A stretch of 64,000 nt of DNA from NCBI RefSeq assembly GCF_050563525.1, contig NZ_JBNXUN010000006.1:280356-344355 (forward strand), read 5' to 3'. The stretch is from Falsiroseomonas sp050563525. Its GTDB lineage: Bacteria > Pseudomonadota > Alphaproteobacteria > Acetobacterales > Acetobacteraceae. Under the pieces are notes generated by a model. It did no database searches, was not told where the DNA came from, and saw only the letters and a list, made by a program, of their open reading frames with translations. This document shows positions 24,767-36,411 of the stretch, piece by piece. The first letter of the stretch is position 1. Each line of letters begins with the position of its first letter. Made by a program: the position numbers and the translations under genes.

Positions 24767-27247
24767 TCAAGAACCTCGCGGTGGCGGCGGCTGCGCGGCC
24801 CAGGGCTCCTCTGGCCAGGGGTGGCGCGGATAGCGGCCACGCATCTCCCGCCGCACCTCCGCCCAGCCGCCATGCCAGAAGCGCTCGAGGTCCCCGGTCA
24901 CCGCAATGGGCCGGCCGGCGGGCGACAGCAGGGAGACCTGCAAGGGCACGCGCCCACCGGCCAGCTTCGGCAGGCCGGGCAGGCCGAACAGGTGCTGCGC
25001 GCGCGCCTCCAGCGTCGGCACGTCCCGGTCATAGTCGATGGCGGCGCTGCGGCCGGCGGGCAGGTCCAGCCGTGCCGGCAAGGCCGCCTCCAGCCGCCGC
25101 TGCGCCTCCCAGGGCAGCATCCCGCGCAGCACGGCGACGAGGTCCAGCGCCTTCGCCTCGGTCAGTTTCGTGCGACCATGCAGGTGCGGCGCCAGCCAAT
25201 CCGGCGCGGTGGCCGCCAGCGCGGCATCGGAAAGGTCCGGCCAGTCGCCGCCCTCCTCCGCCCGGCGCATCCAGCCGATGCGGGCGCGCAGTTGCTTCGC
25301 GGCGTTCGACCAGTCGAGGTCGCGCAGCCCGCGCTCGGCGATGGCAGTCGCCAGTGCGGCCGCCATCACGCCAGGGTCGGGCGATTGAAGAAAATGTTCC
25401 TCCAGCACCAGCGGGCCGAAGACCAGGCGGCGGCGGGCCAGCACGGCGCCGGCGCGGGCATCGAAGGCGGCGCCCTCCACCCAGCGCAGGCGTTCGGGGA
25501 AGCGGCTTTCCAGCGCGGCGCGGTCCAGCCTGGCGGCCATGCGGATGCGCGCCTCGGTTCCCTGCAATTCCAGGTCGGCGACGGCCAGCAGCGGCGCGCG
25601 GGACAATGGGTCGGTCGCCATCAGACGCGCACCCTGACCCGAGGCCAGCCGGAAGGCGCCGTCCATGCTGCCGCGGCGCGCGGCGATGCGGTCCGGGAAT
25701 CCCGCCGCCAGCAACGGCCCGGCCTCCCCGCCCGGCAGCGCCGAACCGTGCAGGCGCAGGCGCTTGCGGTGCAGCGCGCCGGCGCGGCGGATGCGCTGGA
25801 TGGTGGCGCGGTCCGCGTCCGGATGGTCCGCGCCATGCAGCAGTTCCAGCCGCGAGTTGATGTCGGAGGGCTGGTCGCGGCCCCGGATCGGATCGCGCTC
25901 CTCGAGCAACGCAGCGAGGTCGGCGGCGAGCGCCTTCTCCCCCTCGTCCACCGCGGCCAACAGCATCCGGGCGAGTCGTGGATGCGTGCCCATCCGCGCC
26001 ATGCCCTGGCCCATGGTGGTGATGCGACCCTGCGGATCCAGCGCATCGAGATCCGCCAGCAGCGCCCGCGCCGCCGCCAGAGCGCCGGCGGGGGGTGCAT
26101 CGATGAACGGAAGATCGGCCGGCGCGGCGCCCCAGGCGGCGCAGTCCAATGCCAGACCTGAAAGCTCGGCCTCCAGGATCTCCGGCCGGTCCTGCAACGG
26201 CAGGCCGCGATGCAGCGCCTCCGACCACAGCCGGATCGCAACCCCCGGGGCGGTGCGCCCGGCGCGGCCGGCGCGCTGGTCCGCCGCCGCCCGGCTGATC
26301 CGCACCGTCGCCAGCCGCGCCAGGCCGGAGGCGGGGTCGAGTCGCGGAGTGCGCCGGAAGCCGCCATCCACCACGATCCGCACCCCCGGCACCGTCAGCG
26401 AGGTTTCCGCAATCGAGGTCGCCAGGACGACTTTTCGGCGATCCGAGGGATTCAATGCGCGGTCCTGCTCGGCCGGCGGCATCTCGCCATGCAGCGGCAG
26501 CACCTCGGCATCGACGCCCGAGAGCCGGTCCGCGGTGCGGCGGATCTCGCCCCAGCCGGGCAGGAAGGCCAGCACGTCGCCGGGATGTTTCGCGAGCGCC
26601 TCCCGGATCGCCGCCGCCATCGCCTCCGGCAAATCCCGGGAGTCCTTCAGGTCGCGCTGGCGGTGTTCGATCTGCACCGGGAAGGCGCGGCCGAGGCTCT
26701 CGACCAGCGGGCAATCGCCCAGCAGGGACACGAACTGCGAAATATCCAGCGTCGCGGACATCGCCAGCAGTCGCAGCTCCGGCCGCAGCGCGCGCTGCAC
26801 GTCGAGGCAGAAGGCGAGCGCCAGGTCGGTGTCAAGGTTGCGCTCATGCGCCTCGTCGAACAGCACGGCAGCGACGCCATCAAGGCCCGGGTCCGATTGC
26901 AGCCGGCGGACCAGCAGGCCCTCCGTCACCACCTCGACCCGCGTGCGGTCGGAGACCATGCGGTCCAGCCGGGTCGCCAGGCCGATGGTGCCACCCGGTG
27001 CGGGCTCCCCCAGCAGATCGGCCATGCGTCGGGCGGCGGCGCGGGCGGCGACGCGGCGCGGCTCCAGCACCAGGATCTTGCCGGCCTGCGCCCAGGGCTC
27101 GGCCATCAGCGCCAGGGGTGCCAGCGTGGTCTTGCCGGCGCCGGGCGGGGCGACCAGGACAGCGTTGGAGCCCTCGCGGAGCGCCGCCAGCAGGCGGGGC
27201 AGCGCTTCGGAGACGGGGAGTTCGGGCAGTTCCATCGGCAGATCCAT
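24767..27247 (-). CDS. hrpB: ATP-dependent helicase HrpB
   Basis: A DEAH-box helicase of the HrpB family, a widespread bacterial RNA/nucleic-acid helicase of poorly defined role. The 826-residue length is typical. Motif I is VAPPGAGKTTLAPL (~33-45), the DEAH box is FDEAHERNLDTDLAL (~130), motif III is AMSATLD, and motif VI lies in DQRAGRAGRTAPGVAIRL. The winged-helix/ratchet and HrpB-specific C-terminal domain ends with GRYPRHPWPEEPW, the signature PKHxWP-type tail of HrpB. An ATG four codons later could be the start. It lies 77 bases before the HtrA gene on the same strand. Confidence 0.94.
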   Translation of the reverse strand: MDLPMELPELPVSEALPRLLAALREGSNAVLVAPPGAGKTTLAPLALMAEPWAQAGKILVLEPRRVAARAAARRMADLLGEPAPGGTIGLATRLDRMVSDRTRVEVVTEGLLVRRLQSDPGLDGVAAVLFDEAHERNLDTDLALAFCLDVQRALRPELRLLAMSATLDISQFVSLLGDCPLVESLGRAFPVQIEHRQRDLKDSRDLPEAMAAAIREALAKHPGDVLAFLPGWGEIRRTADRLSGVDAEVLPLHGEMPPAEQDRALNPSDRRKVVLATSIAETSLTVPGVRIVVDGGFRRTPRLDPASGLARLATVRISRAAADQRAGRAGRTAPGVAIRLWSEALHRGLPLQDRPEILEAELSGLALDCAAWGAAPADLPFIDAPPAGALAAARALLADLDALDPQGRITTMGQGMARMGTHPRLARMLLAAVDEGEKALAADLAALLEERDPIRGRDQPSDINSRLELLHGADHPDADRATIQRIRRAGALHRKRLRLHGSALPGGEAGPLLAAGFPDRIAARRGSMDGAFRLASGQGARLMATDPLSRAPLLAVADLELQGTEARIRMAARLDRAALESRFPERLRWVEGAAFDARAGAVLARRRLVFGPLVLEEHFLQSPDPGVMAAALATAIAERGLRDLDWSNAAKQLRARIGWMRRAEEGGDWPDLSDAALAATAPDWLAPHLHGRTKLTEAKALDLVAVLRGMLPWEAQRRLEAALPARLDLPAGRSAAIDYDRDVPTLEARAQHLFGLPGLPKLAGGRVPLQVSLLSPAGRPIAVTGDLERFWHGGWAEVRREMRGRYPRHPWPEEPWAAQPPPPRGS

Positions 27248-27427
27248 GGCCGCGCTGCCTACGCCGGCGCGAAACAGAAGTCACATTGCGTGTCGCGCAA
27301 CGCGACGTTCCGCGAAACGAACCAAACGGTAACGGCAACAGCGCAACATCGCCCTGCAAGGTCGGGCCGGCAGAAAGGCGCCACGACGCGGCCCCAACAA
27401 GGGGGCGCCCTCCCAAGGACCTGCCCG

Positions 27428-28231
27428 ATGCGCCCCAGCCTGCTCCGCCGCGCCGCCCCTGCCCTGTTCCTCGGTGCCATGCTGGTGCTGCCCGGGCTGG
27501 CCGCGCCCGCCAAGGCCCAGTCCCGCAGCCTGCACCCCGAGGCCGGCGCGATGTGCCGCGCGGAATGTGCCCAAACGAGTGGAGCCCGGACCAATGCGGC
27601 ACAGGCCTGCGCCATCCGCTGCGCCGCGACCGTCGCCTACCTGACACAGCAGAGCGGCCGCGCCACCGCCGAGGCCAGCGGTCGCGGCCGGCAGCCGGGT
27701 GCAGGACCTGCGCATGCGACCCCCGCCGCGCTCCGAACCTCCCATCCGCAGGCGCTGCGCCCACAGTCGGTGGCACACCGCAGGGTCCAGGCGCCGATCA
27801 TCCAGGCACCGAACATCCAGGCTCCGGCCGCACCGGCGCCACGCCCGCTGCCCGCAGCCACCCGCCCCGCCACGGGCCACGGCGTAATTTATGGCGCCCG
27901 CACCCCCTCCGCCGCCTTCGGCCTGGTGGTGGGCGAGCGGGACCGGATGGCGGCGCACCGGGTCGCGGAACGCACCTGCTCCTCCGCCGGTCCCGGCTGC
28001 CGCATCCTGGCCGAGTTCACCGCCGCCTGCGGTGCCGCCGCACATGGCGTGAAGCGCAGCCAGTGGGCGATGTTCATGACCTCGAACCCGGACTCCTACG
28101 TGGTGACCTCGCTCTCCGCCGGATCGGGGCCGACCCAGGCGGTGGCGGAGCGGGACGCGATCGCCGAGTGCCGGTCGCGCGACCCGCTCGCCACCTGCCG
28201 GATCACCGCCTCGGCGTGTGGAAGGGGTTAA
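27428..28231 (+). CDS. Exported DUF4189-domain protein
   Basis: A 267-residue secreted protein of unknown function. A signal peptide (RRAAPALFLGAMLVLPGLAAPAKA) is followed by a Cys-containing segment (MCRAECAQ, ACAIRCAAT) and a low-complexity linker with repeats of QAP (residues ~117-135). The C-terminal domain matches the DUF4189 style: AFGLVVGERDRMAAHRVAERTC, GCRILAEFTAACGAAAHG, and AVAERDAIAECRSRDP...CRI, with paired cysteines. DUF4189 proteins are thought to be periplasmic; no enzyme motif is visible. The stop codon shares three bases with the convergent ccmB stop (28228-28231), so the two genes are packed tail to tail. Confidence 0.75.
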   Translation: MRPSLLRRAAPALFLGAMLVLPGLAAPAKAQSRSLHPEAGAMCRAECAQTSGARTNAAQACAIRCAATVAYLTQQSGRATAEASGRGRQPGAGPAHATPAALRTSHPQALRPQSVAHRRVQAPIIQAPNIQAPAAPAPRPLPAATRPATGHGVIYGARTPSAAFGLVVGERDRMAAHRVAERTCSSAGPGCRILAEFTAACGAAAHGVKRSQWAMFMTSNPDSYVVTSLSAGSGPTQAVAERDAIAECRSRDPLATCRITASACGRG

Positions 28232-28887
28232 TCCCCGCGCAGCGCAGCCCCGGCGGCCAGCGGCGCCAGCGGCGCGGCCAGCGCCAGCAGGGCGGCCAGC
28301 AGCAGCAGGTAGGGGCGCGCGGACAGGCCGGCGGCGGCGGCCTCGATCGCGGCGGCGCCGAAGATCACCGCCGGGATCGACAGCGGCAGCACCAGCAGCG
28401 GCAGCAGGACGCCGCCGCGCCGGGCGCCGAGCGTCAGCGCCGCCCCCGCCGTGCCGAACAGCGACAGCACGCCAGTCGCCAGCCCCAGCGCCAGCATCGC
28501 CACGCCCCAGGCCTCCACCGGCAGGTTCAGCATGGCGGCGGCGACCGGCGTGGCGAGCAGCAGCGGCAGGCCGGTGACCACCCAGTGGCCCAGCGCCTTC
28601 GCGGCGGCGAGGCCCGCCGGCGGCAGGCCGGACAGCAGAAGCTGGTCGAGCGAGCCGTCTTCCGCCTCGGCCCCGAACAGGCGGTCCAGCGGCAGCAGCG
28701 CGGCCAGCAGCGCCGCGGCGAGCAGGGCGCCGGGGGCGATCCGCGCCAGGACCTCCGGCGAGGGGCCGATGCCGAAGGGGAACAGGGCGCAGACCAGCAC
28801 GAAGAACAGCACCGCCGCCAGCGCATCGGCCGGATGCCGCAGGGCGAGGCGGATTTCCCGCCCGAGGACGGCGCTGAAACCTCTCAA
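28228..28887 (-). CDS. ccmB: Heme exporter subunit CcmB
   Basis: The integral-membrane partner of CcmA in the ABC transporter that drives release of holo-CcmE during cytochrome c maturation (System I). The 219 residues and six hydrophobic segments match the family; the opening AVLGREIRLALRHPADALAAVLFFVLVCALFPFGIGP and the FGAEAEDGSLDQLLLSGLP loop are characteristic. The start is TTG at 28887, overlapping the ccmA stop as TTGA; no ATG is available at the correct place. ccmC and later ccm genes do not follow: the next gene is convergent, so the rest of the pathway is elsewhere. Confidence 0.93.
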   Translation of the reverse strand: MRGFSAVLGREIRLALRHPADALAAVLFFVLVCALFPFGIGPSPEVLARIAPGALLAAALLAALLPLDRLFGAEAEDGSLDQLLLSGLPPAGLAAAKALGHWVVTGLPLLLATPVAAAMLNLPVEAWGVAMLALGLATGVLSLFGTAGAALTLGARRGGVLLPLLVLPLSIPAVIFGAAAIEAAAAGLSARPYLLLLAALLALAAPLAPLAAGAALRGD

Positions 28888-29474
28888 AGCGCCAGCTCCC
28901 GCGCGCCCGGAAGCGGCAGCGGCAGGTGGGTGGCGGCCAGCACGGCGCCCCCGGCCGCCCTGTGGGTGGCGAGCAGGCCGCCGAGTCGTGCGACGGAGGC
29001 CGCATCCAGACCCACCGTCGGCTCGTCCAGCAGCCACAGCGGCACCGGCGCCAGCGCCAGCCGGGCCAGCGCCAGCCGTCGCTTCTGGCCGGAGGACAGC
29101 ACCCGCGCCGGCAGGTCGGCCAGCTCCGCCAGGCCGACCGCAGCCAGCGCGGCCGCCACGTCGCCGCCCCACAGACGGGCGTAGAACCGGAGGTTTTCCA
29201 CGGCCGAGAGCGAGGGCTTCAGCGCGTCCTGGTGGCTCAGGTAGCGCAGCCGCGCGGCATGGCCGACGCGATCCGCCAGCGCATCCTGGCCATCCCACAG
29301 CAACTGCCCCTCGGCCGCCGGGATCAGCCCGGCCAGCAGCCGCAGCAGGCTCGACTTTCCCGCACCGTTCGCGCCGAGCAGCAGCAGCGCGCCCCCCGCC
29401 TCCAGGGTGAAGGAAAGTCCGGCAAAGATCGCGCGGTCGCCCCGCCAACAGGCCAAATCCCGCGCTTCCAGCAT
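28884..29474 (-). CDS. ccmA: Heme exporter ATP-binding protein CcmA
   Basis: The ATPase of the cytochrome c maturation ABC transporter. The 196-residue protein carries Walker A LGANGAGKSSLLRLLAG (~33-49), the ABC signature VLSSGQKRRLALARL (slightly divergent LSSGQ), Walker B LWLLDEPTVGLD and the H-loop ATH. The short size and the DGQDALADR region fit CcmA rather than a general exporter. It is divergent from acnA with a 173-base gap that must hold both promoters. ccmB follows with overlapping stop and start codons. Confidence 0.94.
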   Translation of the reverse strand: MLEARDLACWRGDRAIFAGLSFTLEAGGALLLLGANGAGKSSLLRLLAGLIPAAEGQLLWDGQDALADRVGHAARLRYLSHQDALKPSLSAVENLRFYARLWGGDVAAALAAVGLAELADLPARVLSSGQKRRLALARLALAPVPLWLLDEPTVGLDAASVARLGGLLATHRAAGGAVLAATHLPLPLPGARELAL

Positions 29475-29647
29475 ACCATCCCCGCATAAGGCGGGCTGGC
29501 GGATGGACCGGCCCGGAGGCCTGTGGTTTAAGCCGCAAGCCGCGGTCGCGAAAGCGCCGGGGCGGAACCGCGCCCGACCTGGCGCAAGGCGCCCCGCTTC
29601 CGGGGTGGCACCCAGGCCGGCGCAAGGCCAGACGGGGACCCCGGACC

Positions 29648-32344
<2,697 letters not shown>

Positions 32345-32368
32345 CCAAAGCCGCATCGGTTGGTTGAG

Positions 32369-32399
32369 GGGCGCGGTCCGCAGGGGCCGCGCCCTTTTT
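32369..32399 (+). terminator. Rho-independent terminator of acnA
   Basis: An 8-bp stem GGGCGCGG/CCGCGCCC (32369-32376 and 32387-32394) with a 10-base loop is followed by TTTTT, 25 bases after the aconitase stop codon. Confidence 0.9.
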
Positions 32400-32466
32400 C
32401 TTGAGCGGCATCGGCATTTCGTTGTGGTAGCGTATCCGCGCGTCCCACAGGCCGATCGGAACCGCC

Positions 32467-33231
32467 ATGGCCGACCTCATCCCGAAGGACTGGATGCCCG
32501 ACGCCCGCATGGAGCGAATCCATGTGCACTGGACCGCCGGGCGCCACGCGGCCAACGCCACGGACCGCAAATCCTACCACATCCTGATCGAGGGCACCGG
32601 CGCGCTGGTGCGCGGGGACCGGTCCATCGCCGCCAATGCGCGCGGCTCCGGGCTGCCGCCGGCCTCGCACACGCTGAACGCCAATACGGGCGCCATCGGC
32701 GTTTCCATGTGCTGCATGCACCAGGCGGAGGAACACCCTTTCGCCGGTGGCGCAGCGCCGCTGCTGAAGCTGCAATGGGACACGATGGTGGCCGTGGTGG
32801 CGCAACTCGCCCGGCGCTACGCCATCCCGGTGACGCGGGCGACCATCCTGACCCATGCGGAGGTGCATGCGACGCTGGGCATCCCCCAGCGCAACAAGTG
32901 GGACATCACACGGCTGGCCTTCGACCCCTCCGTCGTCGGGGCGCACCCGGTGGGTGACCGGATGCGGCTGGAAGTGGCTGTGGCGCTGGACGCGCTGAGC
33001 CCGGCTCCCACGCCCACCCTGGTGCCGGAACGCCTGCCGCGCTTCCGCGTGCAGGGCGTCGCGCCCTCCACCCTCACCTTCCGTCGCAACCCGGCTGGTG
33101 AGGCCACGGGCGCGCTGCCGGAGGGCACGCTGGTGGAACGGCTCGCCATGTCTCAGCAGTGGTGGCAGGTGCGCACGCCGCGCGGCTTCGTCGGCTGGGT
33201 CTCCTCCGACTTTCTCGTCGCGGTGCCCTGA
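32467..33231 (+). CDS. N-acetylmuramoyl-L-alanine amidase-like protein with SH3 domain
   Basis: A 254-residue protein with an Amidase_2/PGRP-type domain followed by a bacterial SH3 domain. Zinc-site candidates are His in IHVHWTAGRH (~residues 18-27), ILTHAEVHATLG (~residue 137) and the basic/acidic RNKWDIT segment, the usual Lys/Asp position of this fold. The C-terminal ~70 residues have SH3 features: LTFRRNPAGEATGALPEGTLVERL and WWQVRTPRGFVGWVSSDFL. No signal peptide is visible, which resembles phage-derived or cytosolic amidases more than housekeeping AmiC/AmpD. The gene stands alone between the acnA terminator and the lipid-kinase gene. Confidence 0.85.
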   Translation: MADLIPKDWMPDARMERIHVHWTAGRHAANATDRKSYHILIEGTGALVRGDRSIAANARGSGLPPASHTLNANTGAIGVSMCCMHQAEEHPFAGGAAPLLKLQWDTMVAVVAQLARRYAIPVTRATILTHAEVHATLGIPQRNKWDITRLAFDPSVVGAHPVGDRMRLEVAVALDALSPAPTPTLVPERLPRFRVQGVAPSTLTFRRNPAGEATGALPEGTLVERLAMSQQWWQVRTPRGFVGWVSSDFLVAVP

Positions 33232-33376
33232 GGGCGTGTAGCCGTTTTATTTGCACCGACGAAGGATGCTGGCGAACCGATGGCGCTCCGGCGCATTCTG
33301 ACATCGCCCGCCCCTTCCGGAACCTGAGCCACGTCGCCCGAACCTGTCGCCACGTCCCCGCACCTCGCCGCCACCG

Positions 33377-33460
33377 CGACGCCCCACGCCGCCACGGCGA
33401 CGCCCCACGCCGCTCCGGCGATGCCCCACGCCGCTCCGGCGATGCCCCACGCCGCTCCGG
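33377..33460 (+). repeat. Four 21-bp tandem repeats at the start of the lipid-kinase-like gene
   Basis: Units of CGAYGCCCCACGCCGCTCCGG occupy 33377-33397, 33398-33418, 33419-33439 and 33440-33460. The last two are identical, the second differs by one base and the first by a few. The unit is a multiple of three and is in frame with the downstream gene, encoding M/T-P-H-A-A-P-A, so copies 3 and 4 each provide an ATG. Confidence 0.9.
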
Positions 33461-33462
33461 CG

Positions 33463-34380
33463 ATGCGCATCGCCGTGGTCATCAACGCCTCCTCCGGCAC
33501 CGCCCTCGGCCGCGACACGATCGAGGCGGAGGTCACCCGCCACCTGAAGGATGCCGGGCTTGAGGCCGTGCTGGTGCCCGACCATGCCGAAGGCCTCCTG
33601 GCCCGGCTGGACGAGGCGGTGGCCATGGGCGCGCAGGCCGTGGTGGTGGGCGGCGGCGACGGCTCCATCATGGCTGCGGCCGAGCGGCTGATGGGCAAGG
33701 ACACCGCACTCGGCATCCTGCCGCTCGGCACCATGAACATGCTGGCCAAGGACCTCGGCATCCCGCTGGAACTGGCGGCGGCGGCGGAGGCGCTGGCGCA
33801 CGGCACCATCCGGACCATCGACGTGGCGGAGGTGAACGGCCACGTCTTCCTATGCTCCTCCGTCCTCGGCACCCCGTCCTGGCTCGGCCGCCACCGGGAA
33901 CGCGGGCGCGGCAAGGCCGGCTGGCGGCCGCGCCTGATCTTCGCCCTGGCGGCGCTACGCTCCGAATGGCGGCACCGGCCGATGCGGCTCTCGGTGGCAC
34001 TGGAACAGGGGCGTACGGTGCGGCTGTGGACCCGGGCCCTGGCGGTGGCGAACAACCGCTACGACGAAGGCTTCGGGATGATGATGACCCGCCAGCGCCT
34101 CGATGCAGGGGAACTCGCCCTGTATGTGGCACGTCGCTATGGCGCGTGGTGGTGGGTGAAGATGATGGCGGGCATGTTCCTCGGAACCTGGCGTGGCTCC
34201 CGCCTGGTGCAGGAGCGTACGGCGAAGGTGGTGACCATCGGCTCCGCCCGCACGGCGCTGCGGGTGATGAACGATGGCGAGGCGCTGCTGATTCCGCCGC
34301 CGCTGGTCTACCGCATCCATCCCGGCGCGCTGCGCGTCATCGTGCCCTCCCCTGAGACGGCGGCCGAAACGGCCCCATGA
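33463..34380 (+). CDS. Diacylglycerol kinase catalytic-domain (YegS/LCB5-like) protein
   Basis: A lipid kinase-like protein of 305 residues. The domain starts immediately: MRIAVVINASSGTALG. The nucleotide-binding VVVGGGDGSIMAAAERLMG (GGDG motif) and LGILPLGTMNMLAKDLG (the GTxN motif) follow, then the C-terminal beta-sandwich. These features match the DAGK/sphingosine/YegS superfamily. The acceptor lipid is not predictable. ATG at 33463 was chosen as the domain border; ATGs at 33421 and 33442 lie in the tandem repeats just upstream. The stop codon overlaps the start of the metallophosphoesterase gene (ATGA), so a lipid or phosphoester pathway shared by the two is plausible. Confidence 0.88.
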   Translation: MRIAVVINASSGTALGRDTIEAEVTRHLKDAGLEAVLVPDHAEGLLARLDEAVAMGAQAVVVGGGDGSIMAAAERLMGKDTALGILPLGTMNMLAKDLGIPLELAAAAEALAHGTIRTIDVAEVNGHVFLCSSVLGTPSWLGRHRERGRGKAGWRPRLIFALAALRSEWRHRPMRLSVALEQGRTVRLWTRALAVANNRYDEGFGMMMTRQRLDAGELALYVARRYGAWWWVKMMAGMFLGTWRGSRLVQERTAKVVTIGSARTALRVMNDGEALLIPPPLVYRIHPGALRVIVPSPETAAETAP

Positions 34381-35144
34381 CGCGTCGCATCGCGCATCTG
34401 TCCGACCTGCACTTCGGTGCGGAGGACCCGGCCGTGGTCGCGGCCCTGGCGCAGGAGGTCGCGGAGTGGGCGCCGGACCTCATCGCCGTCTCCGGCGACC
34501 TGACGCAGGGGGCACGGCACGATGAATTCATCGCGGCGATGGACTTCCTGCGCGCCCTGCCGGCGCCGCTGCTGGTGGTGCCGGGCAACCACGACATGTC
34601 GCCCTACAACCTGGTCGAGCGCTTCTCCGACCCTTACCGCCGCTGGCGCCGCCACGTGCAGGAGGCGACGGAGCCGGTCTTCGAGGATGCCGAGATTGCC
34701 GTGGTCGGCATGAACACCGCCCGCCGCGGCGGGCTGTACCTGAACTGGGCGCGCGGCCGGGTTTCGGGCAGCCGGCTGGCCATTGCGGAAGGCCGGCTGG
34801 CGGCGCTGCCGCCGGGCCTGTTCCGGATCGTCGTGGCGCACCACCCCTTCCTGGCGCCGCAACTCAACCCCGGCGCGCGGCTGGTCGGCAATTCCGAGCC
34901 GGCGCTGGCGGCCTTCGCCCGGCATGATGTGCGGCTGGTGCTGACCGGGCATCTGCATCTCGGCGATGTGCGTCCGGTGCGGGAAGGCGGGCTGGTGGTG
35001 GCGCAATCCGGCAGCGCCACCTCCGTACGGCTGCGCGGCACGCCGAACGCCTACAACCGCATCCTGGTGGAGGATGGCCGCGCCCGCATCATCCCGCGCA
35101 TCTGGCACGGCGCGGGTTGGGAAGATCTGCCCTCAGCGGCGTAG
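34377..35144 (+). CDS. Calcineurin-like metallophosphoesterase
   Basis: A dimetal phosphoesterase of 255 residues. All signature blocks are visible: IAHLSDLHFG (D-x-H), VSGDLTQ (GD), VVPGNHDMSP (GNHD), VVAHHPFL and LVLTGHLHLG (GHxH). The layout is similar to cAMP phosphodiesterase CpdA and to UDP-2,3-diacylglucosamine hydrolase-like enzymes. The HLHLGD ending and small size favour a CpdA-like or unknown phosphodiester substrate. It is translationally coupled to the lipid-kinase gene (4-base overlap), which may point to a phospholipid-related substrate. Its 3' end overlaps the convergent MFS gene by 12 bases. Confidence 0.88.
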   Translation: MTRRIAHLSDLHFGAEDPAVVAALAQEVAEWAPDLIAVSGDLTQGARHDEFIAAMDFLRALPAPLLVVPGNHDMSPYNLVERFSDPYRRWRRHVQEATEPVFEDAEIAVVGMNTARRGGLYLNWARGRVSGSRLAIAEGRLAALPPGLFRIVVAHHPFLAPQLNPGARLVGNSEPALAAFARHDVRLVLTGHLHLGDVRPVREGGLVVAQSGSATSVRLRGTPNAYNRILVEDGRARIIPRIWHGAGWEDLPSAA

Positions 35145-36293
35145 AGCGGCTGCCAGCCACAGGCTGGCCGGCACCGCGAGCGCGCAGAGCCCGGCCATGA
35201 ACCAGAAGCCGGTCCCGCCGAAGGCGGCGTAGAGCGGCCCGCTGGCCAGCGCCAGCAGCCCCATCCACAACCCGACGCCGAGCGCCGCGTGCAGGGTCTG
35301 CGCCGTGCCCGCCTCGGCTGGCGGCACCACGCGGCCAAGCACCGCCATCATCGCCAGGTGCTGCATGGCGAAGGTGCCGGCATGCAGCGCCTGGGCCGGG
35401 AACAGGAACAGCGGGTCCACCGTGACGGCCGTGACCGCCCAGCGCAGCACCCCCGCGAGTGCCGCGACCACCGATAAGCCAACCGGCCCGAGCCGCGCCA
35501 CCAGCCCGCGCCCCCACAGGAACAGCGCGATCTCGGCCAGCACGCCCACCGCCCACAGCCCGCCGATCAGCCCGGCGCCCAGCCCCGCCGCCTGCCAGTG
35601 CAGCGTGCCGAAGCCGTAGTACATCGCATGGCTGCCCTGGATCAGCGCGGAGACCAGCATCAGCCGTCGCATCGCCGGGATGCGGAGCGGCGCGAAGAAC
35701 CCGGCCCAGCCGCGGGACACCACCCGGCCGGCGCGCGGGACGACCGGCGGCAGGGCCAGCGCGGCCAGCGAGGTCGCACCAAGCCCCGCAATCAGCAGCC
35801 ACACCGCCGCATCGATGCCAAACAGCGCCACCGCCTGGCCACAGGCGATGGCCGCCAGCATGAAGGCGATGCTGCCGGCGGCGCGCACCCGCGCATAGTC
35901 GAAGCCGCCGGTCCGCTGTCCATCGGCGCCCCGGGATGCGGTGACGGCCAGCGCATCGGTCAGCGGAACCACCGGCGCGAAGGCGGCGCTGTGCAGCGCC
36001 ATCACCAGCAGCAGCAGCAGGAAACCGGCCGGCAGCAGCAGGCCGCTGGCCACCAGCGTGGCGAGGCCGGCCCCCACCGCCAGCACCAGCCGCGCATCGC
36101 CCAGCGCATCCGCAAGCCGCCCGCCCAGCGGCCCCGCCACCAGTCGCACGGCGGAGGCGGTGGCCAGCAGCACGCCGACCTCCTGCGGCGACATGCCGCG
36201 CGCTGTCAGCACCGCTGGCAGGAAGGGAAGGGTGATGCCCACCGCGACGAACTGGGCGCTGTAGAGCAGGGCAAAGCGGGTTGCGGCGTTCAC
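35133..36293 (-). CDS. MFS transporter, MFS_1-like (HcaT/PPP type)
   Basis: A 386-residue permease with twelve helices, of the MFS_1-like group that includes the putative 3-phenylpropionic acid transporter HcaT. Typical features are ATRFALLYSAQFVAVGITLPFLPAVL at the N-terminus, GGRLADALGD between TM2 and TM3, and LIQGSHAMYYGFGTLHWQAAG in the middle. Start is GTG at 36293 (no suitable ATG; AGGTC lies 12 bases upstream). No catabolic genes for aromatic acids are near, so the substrate is open. It ends 12 bases inside the convergent phosphoesterase gene. Confidence 0.87.
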   Translation of the reverse strand: MNAATRFALLYSAQFVAVGITLPFLPAVLTARGMSPQEVGVLLATASAVRLVAGPLGGRLADALGDARLVLAVGAGLATLVASGLLLPAGFLLLLLVMALHSAAFAPVVPLTDALAVTASRGADGQRTGGFDYARVRAAGSIAFMLAAIACGQAVALFGIDAAVWLLIAGLGATSLAALALPPVVPRAGRVVSRGWAGFFAPLRIPAMRRLMLVSALIQGSHAMYYGFGTLHWQAAGLGAGLIGGLWAVGVLAEIALFLWGRGLVARLGPVGLSVVAALAGVLRWAVTAVTVDPLFLFPAQALHAGTFAMQHLAMMAVLGRVVPPAEAGTAQTLHAALGVGLWMGLLALASGPLYAAFGGTGFWFMAGLCALAVPASLWLAAALRR

Positions 36294-36411
36294 CGGGCGC
36301 AAATTGACCTGCGCCGCAGGCCCCGCCAAGGCCCCCAACCAGACCGGGGTCCGGGTCGGCCGGGAACGCCAGCCGCATGTCGCCGCCCGACCCTCAGGGC
36401 CGTCGGCGCGG

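Noticed and set aside
26210..27427. Open frames running in front of the DUF4189 gene on the plus strand
   Set aside because: They overlap hrpB in antisense; only the part from 27428 has a signal peptide, ribosome site and domain.
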